A stretch of DNA of 47,118 nucleotides from the NCBI RefSeq assembly GCF_000577335.1, contig NZ_CBYL010000029.1:1-47118 (forward strand), written 5' to 3'. The DNA comes from Faecalispora jeddahensis. GTDB taxonomy: Bacteria > Bacillota > Clostridia > Oscillospirales > Acutalibacteraceae. The notes under the pieces were generated by a model. That model had not been told where the DNA came from and made no database searches. It saw nothing but the letters and a program-made list of their open reading frames with translations. Made by a program: the position numbers and the translations under genes. Shown here piece after piece: positions 8,542 to 16,790 of this stretch (the stretch's first letter is position 1; each line of letters starts with the position of its first letter).

Positions 8542-9300
8542 TTGGCAAGGGACCGGTATCTGTGGAACGCGGGGGAAGAGACCATCCACCAGGACGGTGA
8601 GACGGCACATCCCCAAACCCCTAAGGGAAAATGGGAGAATTTTTGGTACTACCATAAATTTCACCTGCTGATCGGGCTGATCGTCATCGCTCTGATTTAT
8701 AGCTTTGTGTACGAGCTGACGACAAAGGAAGAGCCGGATTACCAGATCGGTGTTCTGACGGAAACCAAGTTTTCGGACGAGGCCGCCGCCGTGCTGGAGC
8801 AAAAGATTGCCCGGTACGGGGAGGATCTGAACGGGGATGGCCGCGTGATCGTGCGCGTGAATCCCTATTTCATCGTCATGGAAGAAGGGAAGGAAGTCAG
8901 CGATCCCTCTTTACAGATGGCGAGTGTGGCCAAGTTTCTGTCGGATTTGGAAACAGGCGACAGCATGATCTTTCTGACAGATGACACGAGCTTTCAGGGG
9001 CACCAGAAATCCCGGGAGATGTTCTCGAATCTGGACGGTACTGTGCCGGAAGTCGGAAAAGAAAGCGAAACCGCCATGCGGCTGCCCTGGAAGGACGCAA
9101 AGCCGCTGTCCTCTCTTGTCACCGAAGCGGATTTGAGTATGCTGGACGTTGACAGCCGCCAAAAGGTGATGCAGCAGCTCGACGGGCTGGGCATTTCCCT
9201 GCGGGTCTTCAGCGGAACTCCCCTGGAGCAGAATCCGGAGAAGGAATCCTATTACACTGCCAGCCGTACTTTGTTCGACCGGCTGGTGTATGGAAAATAA
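8542..9300 (+). CDS. Membrane-anchored protein of unknown function
   Basis: 252 residues, TTG start at 8542 behind GGGAGTG. Not recognised. An N-terminal cytoplasmic stretch of about 45 residues (with WENFWYYHK) precedes one membrane helix (about 47-65, LLIGLIVIALIYSFVYEL). An outer domain of about 185 residues follows, with alternating strands and helices and no cysteine pairs. It sits directly after lysS and probably shares its transcript. Similar small bitopic proteins with a WxYxK segment before the helix are common in Clostridia, but I know no function. A late segment, SYYTASRTLFDRLVYGK, looks conserved-type rather than random. Confidence is in the gene, not the role. Confidence 0.8.
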   Translation: MARDRYLWNAGEETIHQDGETAHPQTPKGKWENFWYYHKFHLLIGLIVIALIYSFVYELTTKEEPDYQIGVLTETKFSDEAAAVLEQKIARYGEDLNGDGRVIVRVNPYFIVMEEGKEVSDPSLQMASVAKFLSDLETGDSMIFLTDDTSFQGHQKSREMFSNLDGTVPEVGKESETAMRLPWKDAKPLSSLVTEADLSMLDVDSRQKVMQQLDGLGISLRVFSGTPLEQNPEKESYYTASRTLFDRLVYGK

Positions 9301-9331
9301 ATTTAGAGTTCTTTCAGTAAAGAACCGTTTC

Positions 9332-9362
9332 GTTTCTCCGCCGGAGGCGAGGAGACGGAACG
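9332..9362. repeat. Imperfect palindromic repeat, copy 2
   Basis: Second copy of the element at 4784-4814: GTTTCTCCGCC, a 3-base loop, then GGCGAGGAGACGGAACG. It is preceded by a small hairpin GTTCTTT/AAAGAAC (9308-9325), which may end the lysS transcript. The T content after it is weak. Confidence 0.55.
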
Positions 9363-9422
9363 ACTGTCATTTGCTGATGGATGGAAGATTCATAATCAGG
9401 CACTTTTAGGAGGGAAAACACA

Positions 9423-11078
9423 ATGAGAAGCGATTTAATGAAAGAAGGCGCCGCACGTGCCCCGCACCGCTCTTTGCTGTACGCGCTGGGACTAACGGAA
9501 AACGAAATGAAACGCCCCTTTATTGCGGTGGTCAATTCCGCCAGCGATTACATCCCGGGCCATCGTCATCTAAAGGACATCAGTGAGGCAGTCAAGGCCG
9601 GAATTCGCAACGCGGGCGGTGTTCCGTTTGAGTTCAATACCATCGGCGTCTGCGACGGGCTTTCCATGAACCACAAGGGCATGAAATATTCCCTGTGCTC
9701 CCGCGAGCTGATCGCCGACTCCATTGAAGTGATGCTCACTGCGCATCCGCTGGATGCCGTCGTGTTTATCCCCAACTGCGACAAGGTGGTGCCCGGCATG
9801 CTGCTGGCCGCCTGCCGCCTGAACCTGCCCAGCATCTTTGTCAGCGGCGGCCCCATGCTGCCGGGCCTGCACAACGGCGTCCGCTTCGGCCTTTCTGAAA
9901 TGTTTGAGGCCGTGGGCAGCTTTGCCGCCGGCAAGATTGATGAAGCCGAGCTGACCGCGCTGGAAAAATCCGCGTGCCCCACCTGCGGTTCGTGTTCCGG
10001 TATGTACACGGCGAACTCCATGAACTGTCTTACCGAGGCGATCGGTCTGGCCCTGCCCGGCAACGGCAGCATCCCGGCCGTGATGTCCGACCGCATCCAG
10101 TTGGCGAAAACCGCCGGTGAGCGCATTCTGGAGCTGTACCATGAAGACTTGCGCCCGAGCGACATCCTGACGGAAAAATCCTTTGAGAACGCCCTCCGCT
10201 CCGAAATGGCGCTCGGCTGCTCCACCAACTCGGTGCTGCACCTGACCGCCATCGCCTATGAGCGCGGCGTTAAGCTCGATATTACCGATATTGACCGCAT
10301 CAGCCGCGACACCCCGCAGCTGTGCAAGCTGAACCCGGCCAGCCAGGTGTTTATCACCGACCTGAATCAGGTAGGCGGCATCCCCGCCGTGATGAAGGAG
10401 CTGGCGCGCGGCGGCAAGCTCAACACCGACTGCAAGACCGTTCTCGGTACCGTAGAGGATCGCATCAGCGCCGCGCCCAACGCGGACGGCGAGATCATCC
10501 GCAAGCTGGAAGACCCGTTCCGCAAGGACGGGGGCATCGCCGTGCTGCAGGGCAACATCGCCCCTGACGGCGCGGTGGTCAAGCAGGGTGCGGTTGCTCC
10601 CGAAATGATGCAGCACACCGGCCCGGCACGCTGCTTTGACTGCGAAGAGGACGCCTCAGAAGCGATCCTCTCCGGCAAGATCAACGCGGGCGACGTTGTC
10701 GTGATCCGTTATGAGGGCCCGAAGGGCGGCCCCGGCATGCGCGAGATGCTGACTCCCACCTCTGCCCTGACGGGGATGGGTCTGGGCTCCAGCGTGGCGC
10801 TCATCACCGACGGGCGCTTCTCCGGCGCAACGCGCGGCGCGGCAGTCGGCCATGTTTCCCCTGAAGCCGCTGTGGGCGGCCCCATCGCGCTGATCCGCGA
10901 GGGAGATATCGTCGATGTGGATATTACAAACCGCGTGCTGAACCTGCATGTGGATGCTGCGGAGCTGGAAAGACGCCGCAAGCAGTGGAAGGCGCCCGAG
11001 AAGGAGCTTTCCGGGTACATTAAGCGCTATGCGCAGCACGTGACCTCCGGTTCACGCGGCGCGGTATTTGAAAAATAA
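9423..11078 (+). CDS. ilvD: Dihydroxy-acid dehydratase
   Basis: 551 residues, at the short end of the family. It dehydrates 2,3-dihydroxy-isovalerate and -methylvalerate in valine and isoleucine synthesis. Iron-sulfur ligands are visible in [10 protein letters not shown] and in [16 protein letters not shown]. The C-terminal part has the expected [20 protein letters not shown] block. The ATG at 9423 follows TAGGAGGG. No other branched-chain amino acid gene is adjacent, so it is a lone ilvD with its own terminator. The 120-bp leader is too short for a T-box and shows no T-box motif. Confidence 0.96.
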   Translation: MRSDLMKEGAARAPHRSLLYALGLTENEMKRPFIAVVNSASDYIPGHRHLKDISEAVKAGIRNAGGVPFEFNTIGVCDGLSMNHKGMKYSLCSRELIADSIEVMLTAHPLDAVVFIPNCDKVVPGMLLAACRLNLPSIFVSGGPMLPGLHNGVRFGLSEMFEAVGSFAAGKIDEAELTALEKSACPTCGSCSGMYTANSMNCLTEAIGLALPGNGSIPAVMSDRIQLAKTAGERILELYHEDLRPSDILTEKSFENALRSEMALGCSTNSVLHLTAIAYERGVKLDITDIDRISRDTPQLCKLNPASQVFITDLNQVGGIPAVMKELARGGKLNTDCKTVLGTVEDRISAAPNADGEIIRKLEDPFRKDGGIAVLQGNIAPDGAVVKQGAVAPEMMQHTGPARCFDCEEDASEAILSGKINAGDVVVIRYEGPKGGPGMREMLTPTSALTGMGLGSSVALITDGRFSGATRGAAVGHVSPEAAVGGPIALIREGDIVDVDITNRVLNLHVDAAELERRRKQWKAPEKELSGYIKRYAQHVTSGSRGAVFEK

Positions 11079-11090
11079 AAGATAAAATAA

Positions 11091-11135
11091 AAGGAAGATC
11101 GTTTCCCCGCGCAGAGGAAACAGTCTTCCTTTTTT
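11091..11135 (+). terminator. Terminator after ilvD
   Basis: AAGGAAGA/TCTTCCTT outer stem and GTTTCC/GGAAAC inner stem (11091-11131), ending in T6. It also shows that an upstream ATG at 11136 is not the start of the next gene. Confidence 0.85.
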
Positions 11136-11159
11136 ATGATTCAAGAAAGAGGTGGAAAA

Positions 11160-12221
11160 ATGCCGCAGATTCAAAAAATGGTTCAGCATGGGGAGGGTGG
11201 GTACGCAATGTATCGGGTTCCCGGGCTGATTGTGACGAAAAGAGGCACGCTGCTTGTCTATTACGAGGGACGGCAGGAGGATTTGCAGCGGCGAACCCTG
11301 TTGTGCAGAAGAAGTGAGGATGGCGGAAAAACGTTTGCCCCTCAGCAGATTTTAAAGGACAGCGAGAATAGCCGAATGGTACATAATCCGCTGATGCTGA
11401 CCGCTCCGGATGGAAGAATCTTATTCTTCTGGATGGAGGATTATAAGCGTCTTTTTGTTCAGGAAAGCTTTGATGATGGAAAAAGCTTTGGATCTTGCCG
11501 GGAACTCACTTGTCTGGTGGAGCAGTGGAAGCCGGAGTACCCGTGGAATGTATTTGCGGTGGCGCCTGGCCATGCAATTTGTACCCAAAACGGGCAGCTT
11601 GTGGTACCTCTGTGGATGAGCCGGGGGGTCAACGCGCACCGCCCCGCATGCTTTGCCTGCCTGTACAGCGATAATAACGGTCTTATCTGGCAAAGGGGAG
11701 ACATGGTAGACGGCTCACCGGAGATCACCGACCCCACGGAGGCCAGTGTGACAGAATGTTCTGACGGGACCCTGCTGGCGACAATGCGCCATGGAACCCT
11801 CGGTGTGCGGCAGCGCGCGTTTGTACGCGGTACAGCAGACTGCTGGCAAAAAGCGCAGCTGAACCCCGGCCTTCCCGACCCGATCTGCGCCGGGGCGCTG
11901 GCGCGTCTGGAGGATGGCAGACTGCTGTTTTCCAACTGTGCCTATGGGGATGCTCCGGCCGTTGAACTGGAAAAGTCCGGGGATACCATCCAATGGAGCC
12001 GCGACGCCCGACAGAATCTGATCCTCCGATTCAGCGCGGACGACGGTGTAACCTGGTCTGGCGGCGTGCTGATCGAACAGCAGGCGGGCTATTCCGATCT
12101 GGCGGTATCTGTGGATCAGCAAATGATATTTTGCTTTTTTGAGAGCGGGTGGATTGACGGCGACTGTATTTATAATGAATCCCTGGCCCTGGCGCGAATT
12201 GCGGTTGAGGAGCTGAGTTAG
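11160..12221 (+). CDS. Sialidase-family (BNR/Asp-box) protein, no signal peptide
   Basis: 353 residues. Six-bladed beta-propeller family of exo-sialidases and related glycosidases. Seen: an N-terminal YRVPGL motif, matching the Arg-bearing FRIP-type motif that contacts the sugar carboxylate, and four Asp-box repeats (SEDGGKTF, SFDDGKSF, SDNNGLIW, SADDGVTW). The start at 11160 follows AGGTGG, and the frame's earlier ATG lies in the ilvD terminator. No signal peptide or anchor is seen, so it should be cytoplasmic, unlike secreted scavenging sialidases. No sialic-acid catabolism genes are nearby, so the substrate is open. Confidence 0.75.
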   Translation: MPQIQKMVQHGEGGYAMYRVPGLIVTKRGTLLVYYEGRQEDLQRRTLLCRRSEDGGKTFAPQQILKDSENSRMVHNPLMLTAPDGRILFFWMEDYKRLFVQESFDDGKSFGSCRELTCLVEQWKPEYPWNVFAVAPGHAICTQNGQLVVPLWMSRGVNAHRPACFACLYSDNNGLIWQRGDMVDGSPEITDPTEASVTECSDGTLLATMRHGTLGVRQRAFVRGTADCWQKAQLNPGLPDPICAGALARLEDGRLLFSNCAYGDAPAVELEKSGDTIQWSRDARQNLILRFSADDGVTWSGGVLIEQQAGYSDLAVSVDQQMIFCFFESGWIDGDCIYNESLALARIAVEELS

Positions 12222-12242
12222 CCGATTTATAGTGCATAACAA

Positions 12243-12295
12243 AAAGGCTGTTATTCAAAGTGATTTGTTCACGGCGAAGAACGACCTTTTTTGTT
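12243..12295. terminator. Weak bidirectional terminator between convergent genes
   Basis: AAAAAGG (12241-12247) faces CCTTTTTT (about 12287-12294) around a partly paired centre. It overlaps the last codons of the tetR-like gene and could serve both strands. Confidence 0.4.
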
Positions 12296-12835
12296 TCGCT
12301 CGATTGCCGTAAGGATGATTTCAGATATTTCTTCCGGGGCGGGCCGCTCTTCCATCTGGAGCCATTCAGACAGGATATTCCAAAGCGCGCCCGCGCTGGC
12401 CAGCAGAGCAATTTTCTTTTCCAGCGGAGTTTGATAAATGCCCTGATCACCGCGCACCATGTCGTGAATGACAGGCAGGATCAGGTTGAATTGCTCCAGC
12501 AGATAATAAAGAAGATGATTTTTTTGCAGCAGCCTTAAAAAATCAATATGCTTCTCGCAGAAAGTAAAAAAGATTTCGATGATCTCTTTCAGCGAATAAG
12601 AGGTGCTCTTGTTGAAACAAGAGACATATTCGTTGGAGATAGTCAAAAAGTATTGCTCCAGCAATTCTTCTTTTGAATTGAAAATACGGTAAAATGTCCT
12701 TCTGGATAATTGCGCGTGTTCGGCGATTTCGGTTACGGTGATTTCGCTGTATTCCTTTTTGCTCATTAAGTCTAATAAAGATTGAATCAGCCACTGCCGG
12801 GATTGCTCGGCAATGGGATTTTTCAGTGGATTCAT
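12269..12835 (-). CDS. TetR/AcrR-family repressor
   Basis: 188 residues. The N-terminal HTH of TetR type is clear: YSEITVTEIAEHAQLSRRTF then YRIFNSKEELLEQYF (about 27-65). The rest is an all-helical ligand and dimer domain of the kind often linked to membrane-stress or drug-responsive genes. The ATG at 12835 is set by a strong GGGGAGGAAG; a longer frame from 12880 exists but lacks a site. It is divergent from the HXXEE membrane protein gene, and the shared 130-bp gap holds overlapping promoters and repeated AAGTGT/ACACTT half-sites, so it probably represses both. Confidence 0.88.
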   Translation of the reverse strand: MNPLKNPIAEQSRQWLIQSLLDLMSKKEYSEITVTEIAEHAQLSRRTFYRIFNSKEELLEQYFLTISNEYVSCFNKSTSYSLKEIIEIFFTFCEKHIDFLRLLQKNHLLYYLLEQFNLILPVIHDMVRGDQGIYQTPLEKKIALLASAGALWNILSEWLQMEERPAPEEISEIILTAIERNKKGRSSP

Positions 12836-12852
12836 GGCTTCCTCCCCTTTCT

Positions 12853-12952
12853 TTGTCACACTTTTTGGAACATGTAGCACTTGTGCCGAAACGATTGACG
12901 TTGGTGCTTAAAATTATTATACTGAAAACAAACAAGTGTCGCAAGTGTGACA
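12853..12952. promoter_or_regulatory. Overlapping divergent promoters and TetR operator repeats
   Basis: Plus promoter: TTGACG (12895-12900), 17 bp, TATACT (12918-12923). Minus promoter: TATAAT on the complement of 12916-12921 with a TTGCGA -35 17 bp away, so the two -10 boxes overlap. Candidate operator half-sites: GTCACACTT (near 12855), GCACTTGTGC (about 12878-12887) and CAAGTGTCGCAAGTGTGAC (about 12933-12951). Confidence 0.65.
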
Positions 12953-12973
12953 GTTTAGAAAGGAGACGATAAT

Positions 12974-13501
12974 TTGTTTACCATAAATGCGATCATCTGG
13001 TTGTTTCCGGTTCTGTTTATGCTGCACGATTTTGAGGAAATTATTGTTGTGGAGGCCTGGAAAAATCGCTATCAGGCACAGCGGATAGCAACAAAAATGA
13101 AAAAGCCGCCCTTTGAGGATTTAAGGAGCAGCGCATCGTTTTCAATTGCCGTTGCAATCGAGTTCATTGTGATTTGCGGAATTTCTTTGCTGTCTGTCCT
13201 GATGAATTGGTACCTGCTGTGGTATGGTCTGTTTTTCGGCTTTACTGTGCATTTACTTGTGCATGGCGTTTTATGCCTGCGTTTTCGGCATTATGTACCC
13301 GGCATTGTGACATCAATTCCGTTTTTCCCGATTTGCGTTTATTTGCTGTATGTGTCGAGTACGCTTTTTACGTTCACCGGAATGGGAATTTCCCTTTTCT
13401 GTGTACTGGGCGTTGTTGCGATGTTGCTGATAGTGATTGGCCTGCACCGGGCGATGGGGGCTTTCGAAAGGCTGGTAACGGCGTTTGCCAGGGAAGGATA
13501 G
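12974..13501 (+). CDS. HXXEE-domain integral membrane protein
   Basis: 175 residues, TTG start at 12974 behind AAGGAGACG. The N-terminal helix ends in LHDFEE, the His-x-x-Glu-Glu signature that names the family. Four or five further membrane helices follow (about 55-78, 80-105, 108-130, 135-160). The function of HXXEE proteins is unknown; they are often controlled by a neighbouring TetR regulator, as here. Downstream is a bidirectional terminator, so it is expressed alone. Confidence 0.82.
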   Translation: MFTINAIIWLFPVLFMLHDFEEIIVVEAWKNRYQAQRIATKMKKPPFEDLRSSASFSIAVAIEFIVICGISLLSVLMNWYLLWYGLFFGFTVHLLVHGVLCLRFRHYVPGIVTSIPFFPICVYLLYVSSTLFTFTGMGISLFCVLGVVAMLLIVIGLHRAMGAFERLVTAFAREG

Positions 13502-13552
13502 TGATTTTAAAAGACTGCCCTCTGCCAAAAGGGAAGCAGGATTTTGCGAAAA

Positions 13553-13606
13553 GGGAAGTGCTTTCAACCATTTGTTAACAAGCGGTTGAAAACACTTCCC
13601 TTTTTA
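13553..13606. terminator. Bidirectional terminator
   Basis: AAGGGAAGTG/CACTTCCCTT outer stem and TTTCAACC/GGTTGAAA inner stem (13553-13603), with T tracts on both strands. It separates the HXXEE gene from the convergent acylase gene. Confidence 0.82.
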
Positions 13607-13662
13607 CTGATTGTAGATATTTCGATTGTGTATTTAGAGGATGAGCTCCAGGAGCATTCGGT

Positions 13663-14661
13663 TTAAACGACAGTAACCTTTCCAAATTGAACAGGACGGC
13701 TCAAACGTCCCAGTCGGATTCGGGATTCTCCGTCACGGTAATTCTCCCACATGCTGGCCATGTGAATCTGTGAATTCTCATACGTTTTAAAATAATACTC
13801 GCAGGTCTTGGTGTTCAAAAATACCGTGTACCGTGTGTAATCAAATGTCTCGCGGTTGCTGATCACCGCGCCCTTCGGGATGGATACGCTCTCCATCACA
13901 TGGAAGCAGGACATTACCGTTTCTTCCTTGGTCTGTGGGACGGGCAGGTGTGTTTTCAGGTAGGCCGCGCGCGCAAAGCGCTCCGGGGAGGTGTATCCGC
14001 CGGGTAAAAGCGAGGTTCCCGCCCCCTGGCCGAACGGCTTTAACGTGAGGTTACCCCACTGGCTCTCCGTCGCCTGCCGGGGCGATACCTGCGCGTAGGT
14101 TTTTAAATTCGTCATGTGCCACGGGAATTCCGGGCTGTTTGCCATCACGCCGATGGGGTTTGGGTATACCCGTGTGCCCTGCTCTGTGCGCTCGACGACA
14201 ACGCTTTTCCCGCTGCGGTCTGTGGCGATCCAGTGAAGCGGGGCGGCCGTATTTGTCACCGGGTCCGGCACGCCGATGATCGAAACCTGTGAAACCAGTT
14301 TTTCCACATCCTCCACAGAGGTGCAGTTTGCCAGCATGTAATGGAGAAAGTCCATCGAGGCTACGGGCATTTTCCCCGGCATCGGTTTTGTTTCGTATGC
14401 CGCGTACCCGGCAAAATACAAAGAAGCTGCGGCGAAGCCCTTTTCATTCACGCCGTCATAAAAAGCCATCAGGGGGCCATCCTCCTGCCCTACGCCAATA
14501 ATGGCATACAGATTGTGCATTCTCTGACCGCCACAGGCGCCGTTCCACACATAATTTCGCGGCAGCACATACAGCTCCGGCTCAATATCGTAAGAAAAAT
14601 CCATGGTTCGTCCAAAAAAGTTTTCTCCCTGCGCATTCAGCAGTGTGATCGATGTACACAT
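13663..14661 (-). CDS. Choloylglycine hydrolase/penicillin V acylase family (Ntn hydrolase)
   Basis: 332 residues. Starting at the ATG at 14661 puts the nucleophile Cys at position 2, as required after removal of Met. All other family residues fall at the standard numbers: Arg18, Asp21 (GRTMDF), Asn175 (VMANSP) and Arg228 (SPERFA). Position 82 is Tyr (SLYFAG), as in penicillin V acylases, where bile salt hydrolases usually have Asn, so acylase-type specificity is favoured, though this marker is not absolute. It hydrolyses the amide of conjugated bile salts, penicillin V or acyl-homoserine lactones in characterised relatives. No signal peptide, so cytoplasmic. The site GAGAGGATGG precedes the start. 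A gut-associated life style would fit (inference). Confidence 0.9.
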   Translation of the reverse strand: MCTSITLLNAQGENFFGRTMDFSYDIEPELYVLPRNYVWNGACGGQRMHNLYAIIGVGQEDGPLMAFYDGVNEKGFAAASLYFAGYAAYETKPMPGKMPVASMDFLHYMLANCTSVEDVEKLVSQVSIIGVPDPVTNTAAPLHWIATDRSGKSVVVERTEQGTRVYPNPIGVMANSPEFPWHMTNLKTYAQVSPRQATESQWGNLTLKPFGQGAGTSLLPGGYTSPERFARAAYLKTHLPVPQTKEETVMSCFHVMESVSIPKGAVISNRETFDYTRYTVFLNTKTCEYYFKTYENSQIHMASMWENYRDGESRIRLGRLSRPVQFGKVTVV

Positions 14662-14690
14662 ATCGGCTTTCCATCCTCTCGTCAATCAGA

Positions 14691-14720
14691 TAAAAATCAC
14701 AGCCTGCAAATGGCAGGCTG
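14691..14720 (-). terminator. Terminator after tadA (minus strand)
   Basis: CAGCCTGC/GCAGGCTG 8-bp stem (14700-14707 with 14713-14720), followed on the minus strand by TGATTTTTATC. It lies between tadA and the acylase gene. Confidence 0.72.
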
Positions 14721-14822
14721 CTGGTTGGTGTTTTTTCAATGATTATGGGTTTCCTGATGTTATTATAATCCGCGGGCGGAATTTATGTGAAGCCTCATCC
14801 GCCGGCTTTGGCATCCCGGTGA

Positions 14823-15338
14823 TTATTCTGTTCCATCTTTTGCGGGGGATTTCGGTTCTGAGGCCTTTTTCACAGCCCGCTGGTCGCGCAGCCGCTGAAA
14901 GAATTCTGTGAGAACTTCGCCGCATTCCTCGCGCAGAACACCGGATACCAGCTGGGGATGGTGGTTGTACGGCAGATCAAACAGATTGACAATGGAGCCG
15001 CAGGAACCGGCTTTGGGGTCGCTGGCGCCGAAGATCACCCGGGCAATTCGGGCGTTCAGAATCGCGCCCGTGCACATGGGGCATGGCTCTAAGGTGACAT
15101 AAAGATCGCATTCCCACAGCCGCCAGCCATGAAGCGCGCGGCACGCGGCGTCAATCGCCTCAATCTCCGCATGGCAAAGGGCGTTTTTGCGGGTTTCCCG
15201 GCGGTTCCGGCCCTCCGCAATGATTTCATCCCCCCGCGCAACAACGGCGCCGACGGGGACTTCGCCCTCCAGTGCAGCCTGCCGCGCCAGCTCGAGCGCG
15301 CGGCGCATCATTTTTTCATCGCGTTCCAGATTTGTCAT
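14823..15338 (-). CDS. tadA: tRNA-specific adenosine deaminase (A34 to inosine)
   Basis: 171 residues. Zinc deaminase motifs: CHAEIEAI (His56, Glu58) and PCPMC (Cys86, Cys89). The EVPVGAVV and HHPQLVSGVL segments are typical of TadA. It converts the wobble adenosine of tRNA-Arg(ACG) to inosine. The start codon lies 1 bp after the stop of the CPBP gene, so the two are translated from one message. The C-terminal 15 residues (KKASEPKSPAKDGTE) are a charged tail. Confidence 0.93.
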   Translation of the reverse strand: MTNLERDEKMMRRALELARQAALEGEVPVGAVVARGDEIIAEGRNRRETRKNALCHAEIEAIDAACRALHGWRLWECDLYVTLEPCPMCTGAILNARIARVIFGASDPKAGSCGSIVNLFDLPYNHHPQLVSGVLREECGEVLTEFFQRLRDQRAVKKASEPKSPAKDGTE

Positions 15339-15339
15339 G

Positions 15340-16347
15340 TCAATAGGTCTCCAGAACGTAAACTGCGCTGACCAGCGAAAGCAGAATCAGGGCGACGGCG
15401 CCCGGGTTCCACAGCGTGGTGACAAATTTCTGCGAGGTTGACAGCGCGGAGTTGTGGTTATCCAGCCGGAACAAGCTTTTGTTGCGGCGGGACAGAAGAA
15501 TCAGCGCCCCGACACCCGCCAAGGCTGAGCCGATAAAGTAAATGGTGTAAGCGGTGGAGGCGGTCGCCTGATCGGTATAAAACTGAGAAAGCTGGAACAG
15601 AACCGAGGTTCCGTTATTGATGAAATGGATCAAAACCGCCACCCACAGGTTGCCGGTTTTGACGACGGCGAATGCCAGCACCAGGCCGCACGGGAACGCA
15701 AACACCATCTGAGCGAAATTGCCATGGTAGAGCGCGAACAGAAACGCAGAGCCGAAAATTGCCGCTGTATCGCCAAACTGACGCAGTCCGCTTAAAATTG
15801 CGCCGCGGAAGATCAGTTCCTCTGTAAGGGGAGGAATCACCGCCAGCGTCAGAAAAAACAGTACCTGAATGAAGGGATCCTCATTCAGGGGAAGATCGGG
15901 TATGTTGCCGCTGTACCCCATGGACTTGAAGAAGGATACCACCATGCTGGAGGGGATATTCGCGGTGGTGCAGACCCCTACGCCGAACAGAATCATCCAG
16001 AAGGCGGCCATGGGCCGAACCGGCTCAAATGGCAAAGCTTGTACGGGTGAAATACGGCGAATTCCCCAATATAGGAGCACCGGCAGCGTGAGGCCAACAA
16101 GATACAAAGACGCATAGGACAAAAAGTACAGGATGGGAGGAACTCCCTGAAACGCATCGAGCGGGTAACCCATGAGGCCCAGCTCGCGCAGATAAATTCG
16201 TGACAGCAGTGATAAAACCGCCACAAGTGCCTGAATCGCAATTAAAACAATGCAAAGGCGGTTCGCCTCCCAGCGAAGAGCCTTCTTTTCCTGCCCGGCG
16301 GAGTACCGGCTGAAATCGGTGGGGAAGCCGGTGGCTGGTTGATTCAT
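15340..16347 (-). CDS. CPBP-family intramembrane metalloprotease
   Basis: 335 residues with about eight membrane helices. The CPBP (CaaX protease/bacteriocin-processing) motifs are present: EELIFRGAIL (Glu-Glu-x3-Arg), HGNFAQMVFAF, and a late HFINN in VAVLIHFINNGTS. The N-terminus (about 1-28) is polar and cytoplasmic. The ATG at 16347 follows AAGGAGAG. It is the first gene of a two-gene unit with tadA. Substrate unknown; relatives process lipid-modified peptides or give immunity to bacteriocins. A candidate structured RNA and a small terminator-like hairpin lie just upstream on the same strand. Confidence 0.87.
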   Translation of the reverse strand: MNQPATGFPTDFSRYSAGQEKKALRWEANRLCIVLIAIQALVAVLSLLSRIYLRELGLMGYPLDAFQGVPPILYFLSYASLYLVGLTLPVLLYWGIRRISPVQALPFEPVRPMAAFWMILFGVGVCTTANIPSSMVVSFFKSMGYSGNIPDLPLNEDPFIQVLFFLTLAVIPPLTEELIFRGAILSGLRQFGDTAAIFGSAFLFALYHGNFAQMVFAFPCGLVLAFAVVKTGNLWVAVLIHFINNGTSVLFQLSQFYTDQATASTAYTIYFIGSALAGVGALILLSRRNKSLFRLDNHNSALSTSQKFVTTLWNPGAVALILLSLVSAVYVLETY

Positions 16348-16371
16348 GCTAACTCTCCTTTAATATGCAAA

Positions 16372-16388
16372 ACACCCCGCGGCGGGGT
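16372..16388 (-). terminator. Short terminator-like hairpin before the CPBP gene
   Basis: CACCCCG/CGGGGTG around a 3-base centre, followed on the minus strand by TTTTGC and then the ribosome site. It could end the upstream RNA or attenuate the CPBP-tadA message. Confidence 0.5.
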
Positions 16389-16484
16389 GAATAGCTGACC
16401 CGACGTGAAAACAGTACCCGGGATCGATATCAGTAAAATGATGCTATCATCAATAATCAAACCGATTGATGAAAATTCTACCCG

Positions 16485-16660
16485 GATTTCTGAGACGACT
16501 CAACCACCCAAGGCTTTGCCTTGATTTGCGGTGTGAGGTCGTTATAACATCCTATGGCCGTTTCTTCTTTCTTAGAGTGAGACAAAATATGATTCCCTCT
16601 AAGGTGGATGTTTCAATGTTCTCTCAGCTGACCGAAGCTCCGCTTCGGCGTGCAGTGTGA
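16485..16660 (-). ncRNA. Candidate structured RNA of unknown class
   Basis: On the minus strand an extended -10 promoter starts a stretch that folds into several nested helices. They are: CCGAAGC/GCTTCGG (16642-16648 with 16632-16638); a long-range CTGAGA/TCTCAG closing helix (16622-16627 with 16490-16495); AACATCC/GGATGTT (16606-16612 with 16546-16552) enclosing CTTAGAG/CTCTAAG (16597-16603 with 16571-16577); and CAAGGC-TTT-GCCTTG (16509-16523) on top of a GACTCA..CC stem (16497-16508 with 16530-16540). No open frame with a ribosome site covers it. I could not match it to 6S, tmRNA, SRP, RNase P or a riboswitch I know. It may be an independent RNA or the leader of the CPBP gene. Confidence 0.5.
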
Positions 16661-16664
16661 AATT

Positions 16665-16673
16665 ATTATAACA
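16665..16673 (-). promoter_or_regulatory. Extended -10 promoter for the candidate RNA
   Basis: On the minus strand TGTTATAAT, i.e. TGn + TATAAT (complement of 16665-16673). The -35 region is poor, as is common with extended -10 promoters. Confidence 0.55.
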
Positions 16674-16790
16674 TATAAAAAAGCAAATTGGAACCGCAGC
16701 GGTGAAATTTGAGGGCGCAGCCGCGGCTGCTATAAACCGTGCCCACAGATGCAAAAGGTGCGGTATGCGGATGACAGCACGGGGCGTCTC

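Noticed and set aside
9300-9423. T-box or leader peptide before ilvD.
   Set aside because: The gap is too short and lacks TGGNACCGCG and any run of Ile/Val/Leu codons behind a ribosome site.
16485-16660. TPP riboswitch, because of a CTGAGA element.
   Set aside because: The second conserved half (ACCTGATC..GG) is absent and the helix order differs.
16684-16705. TTGGAACCGCAG resembles a T-box core on the plus strand.
   Set aside because: No specifier stem, no terminator/antiterminator pair and no plus-strand gene that it could control.
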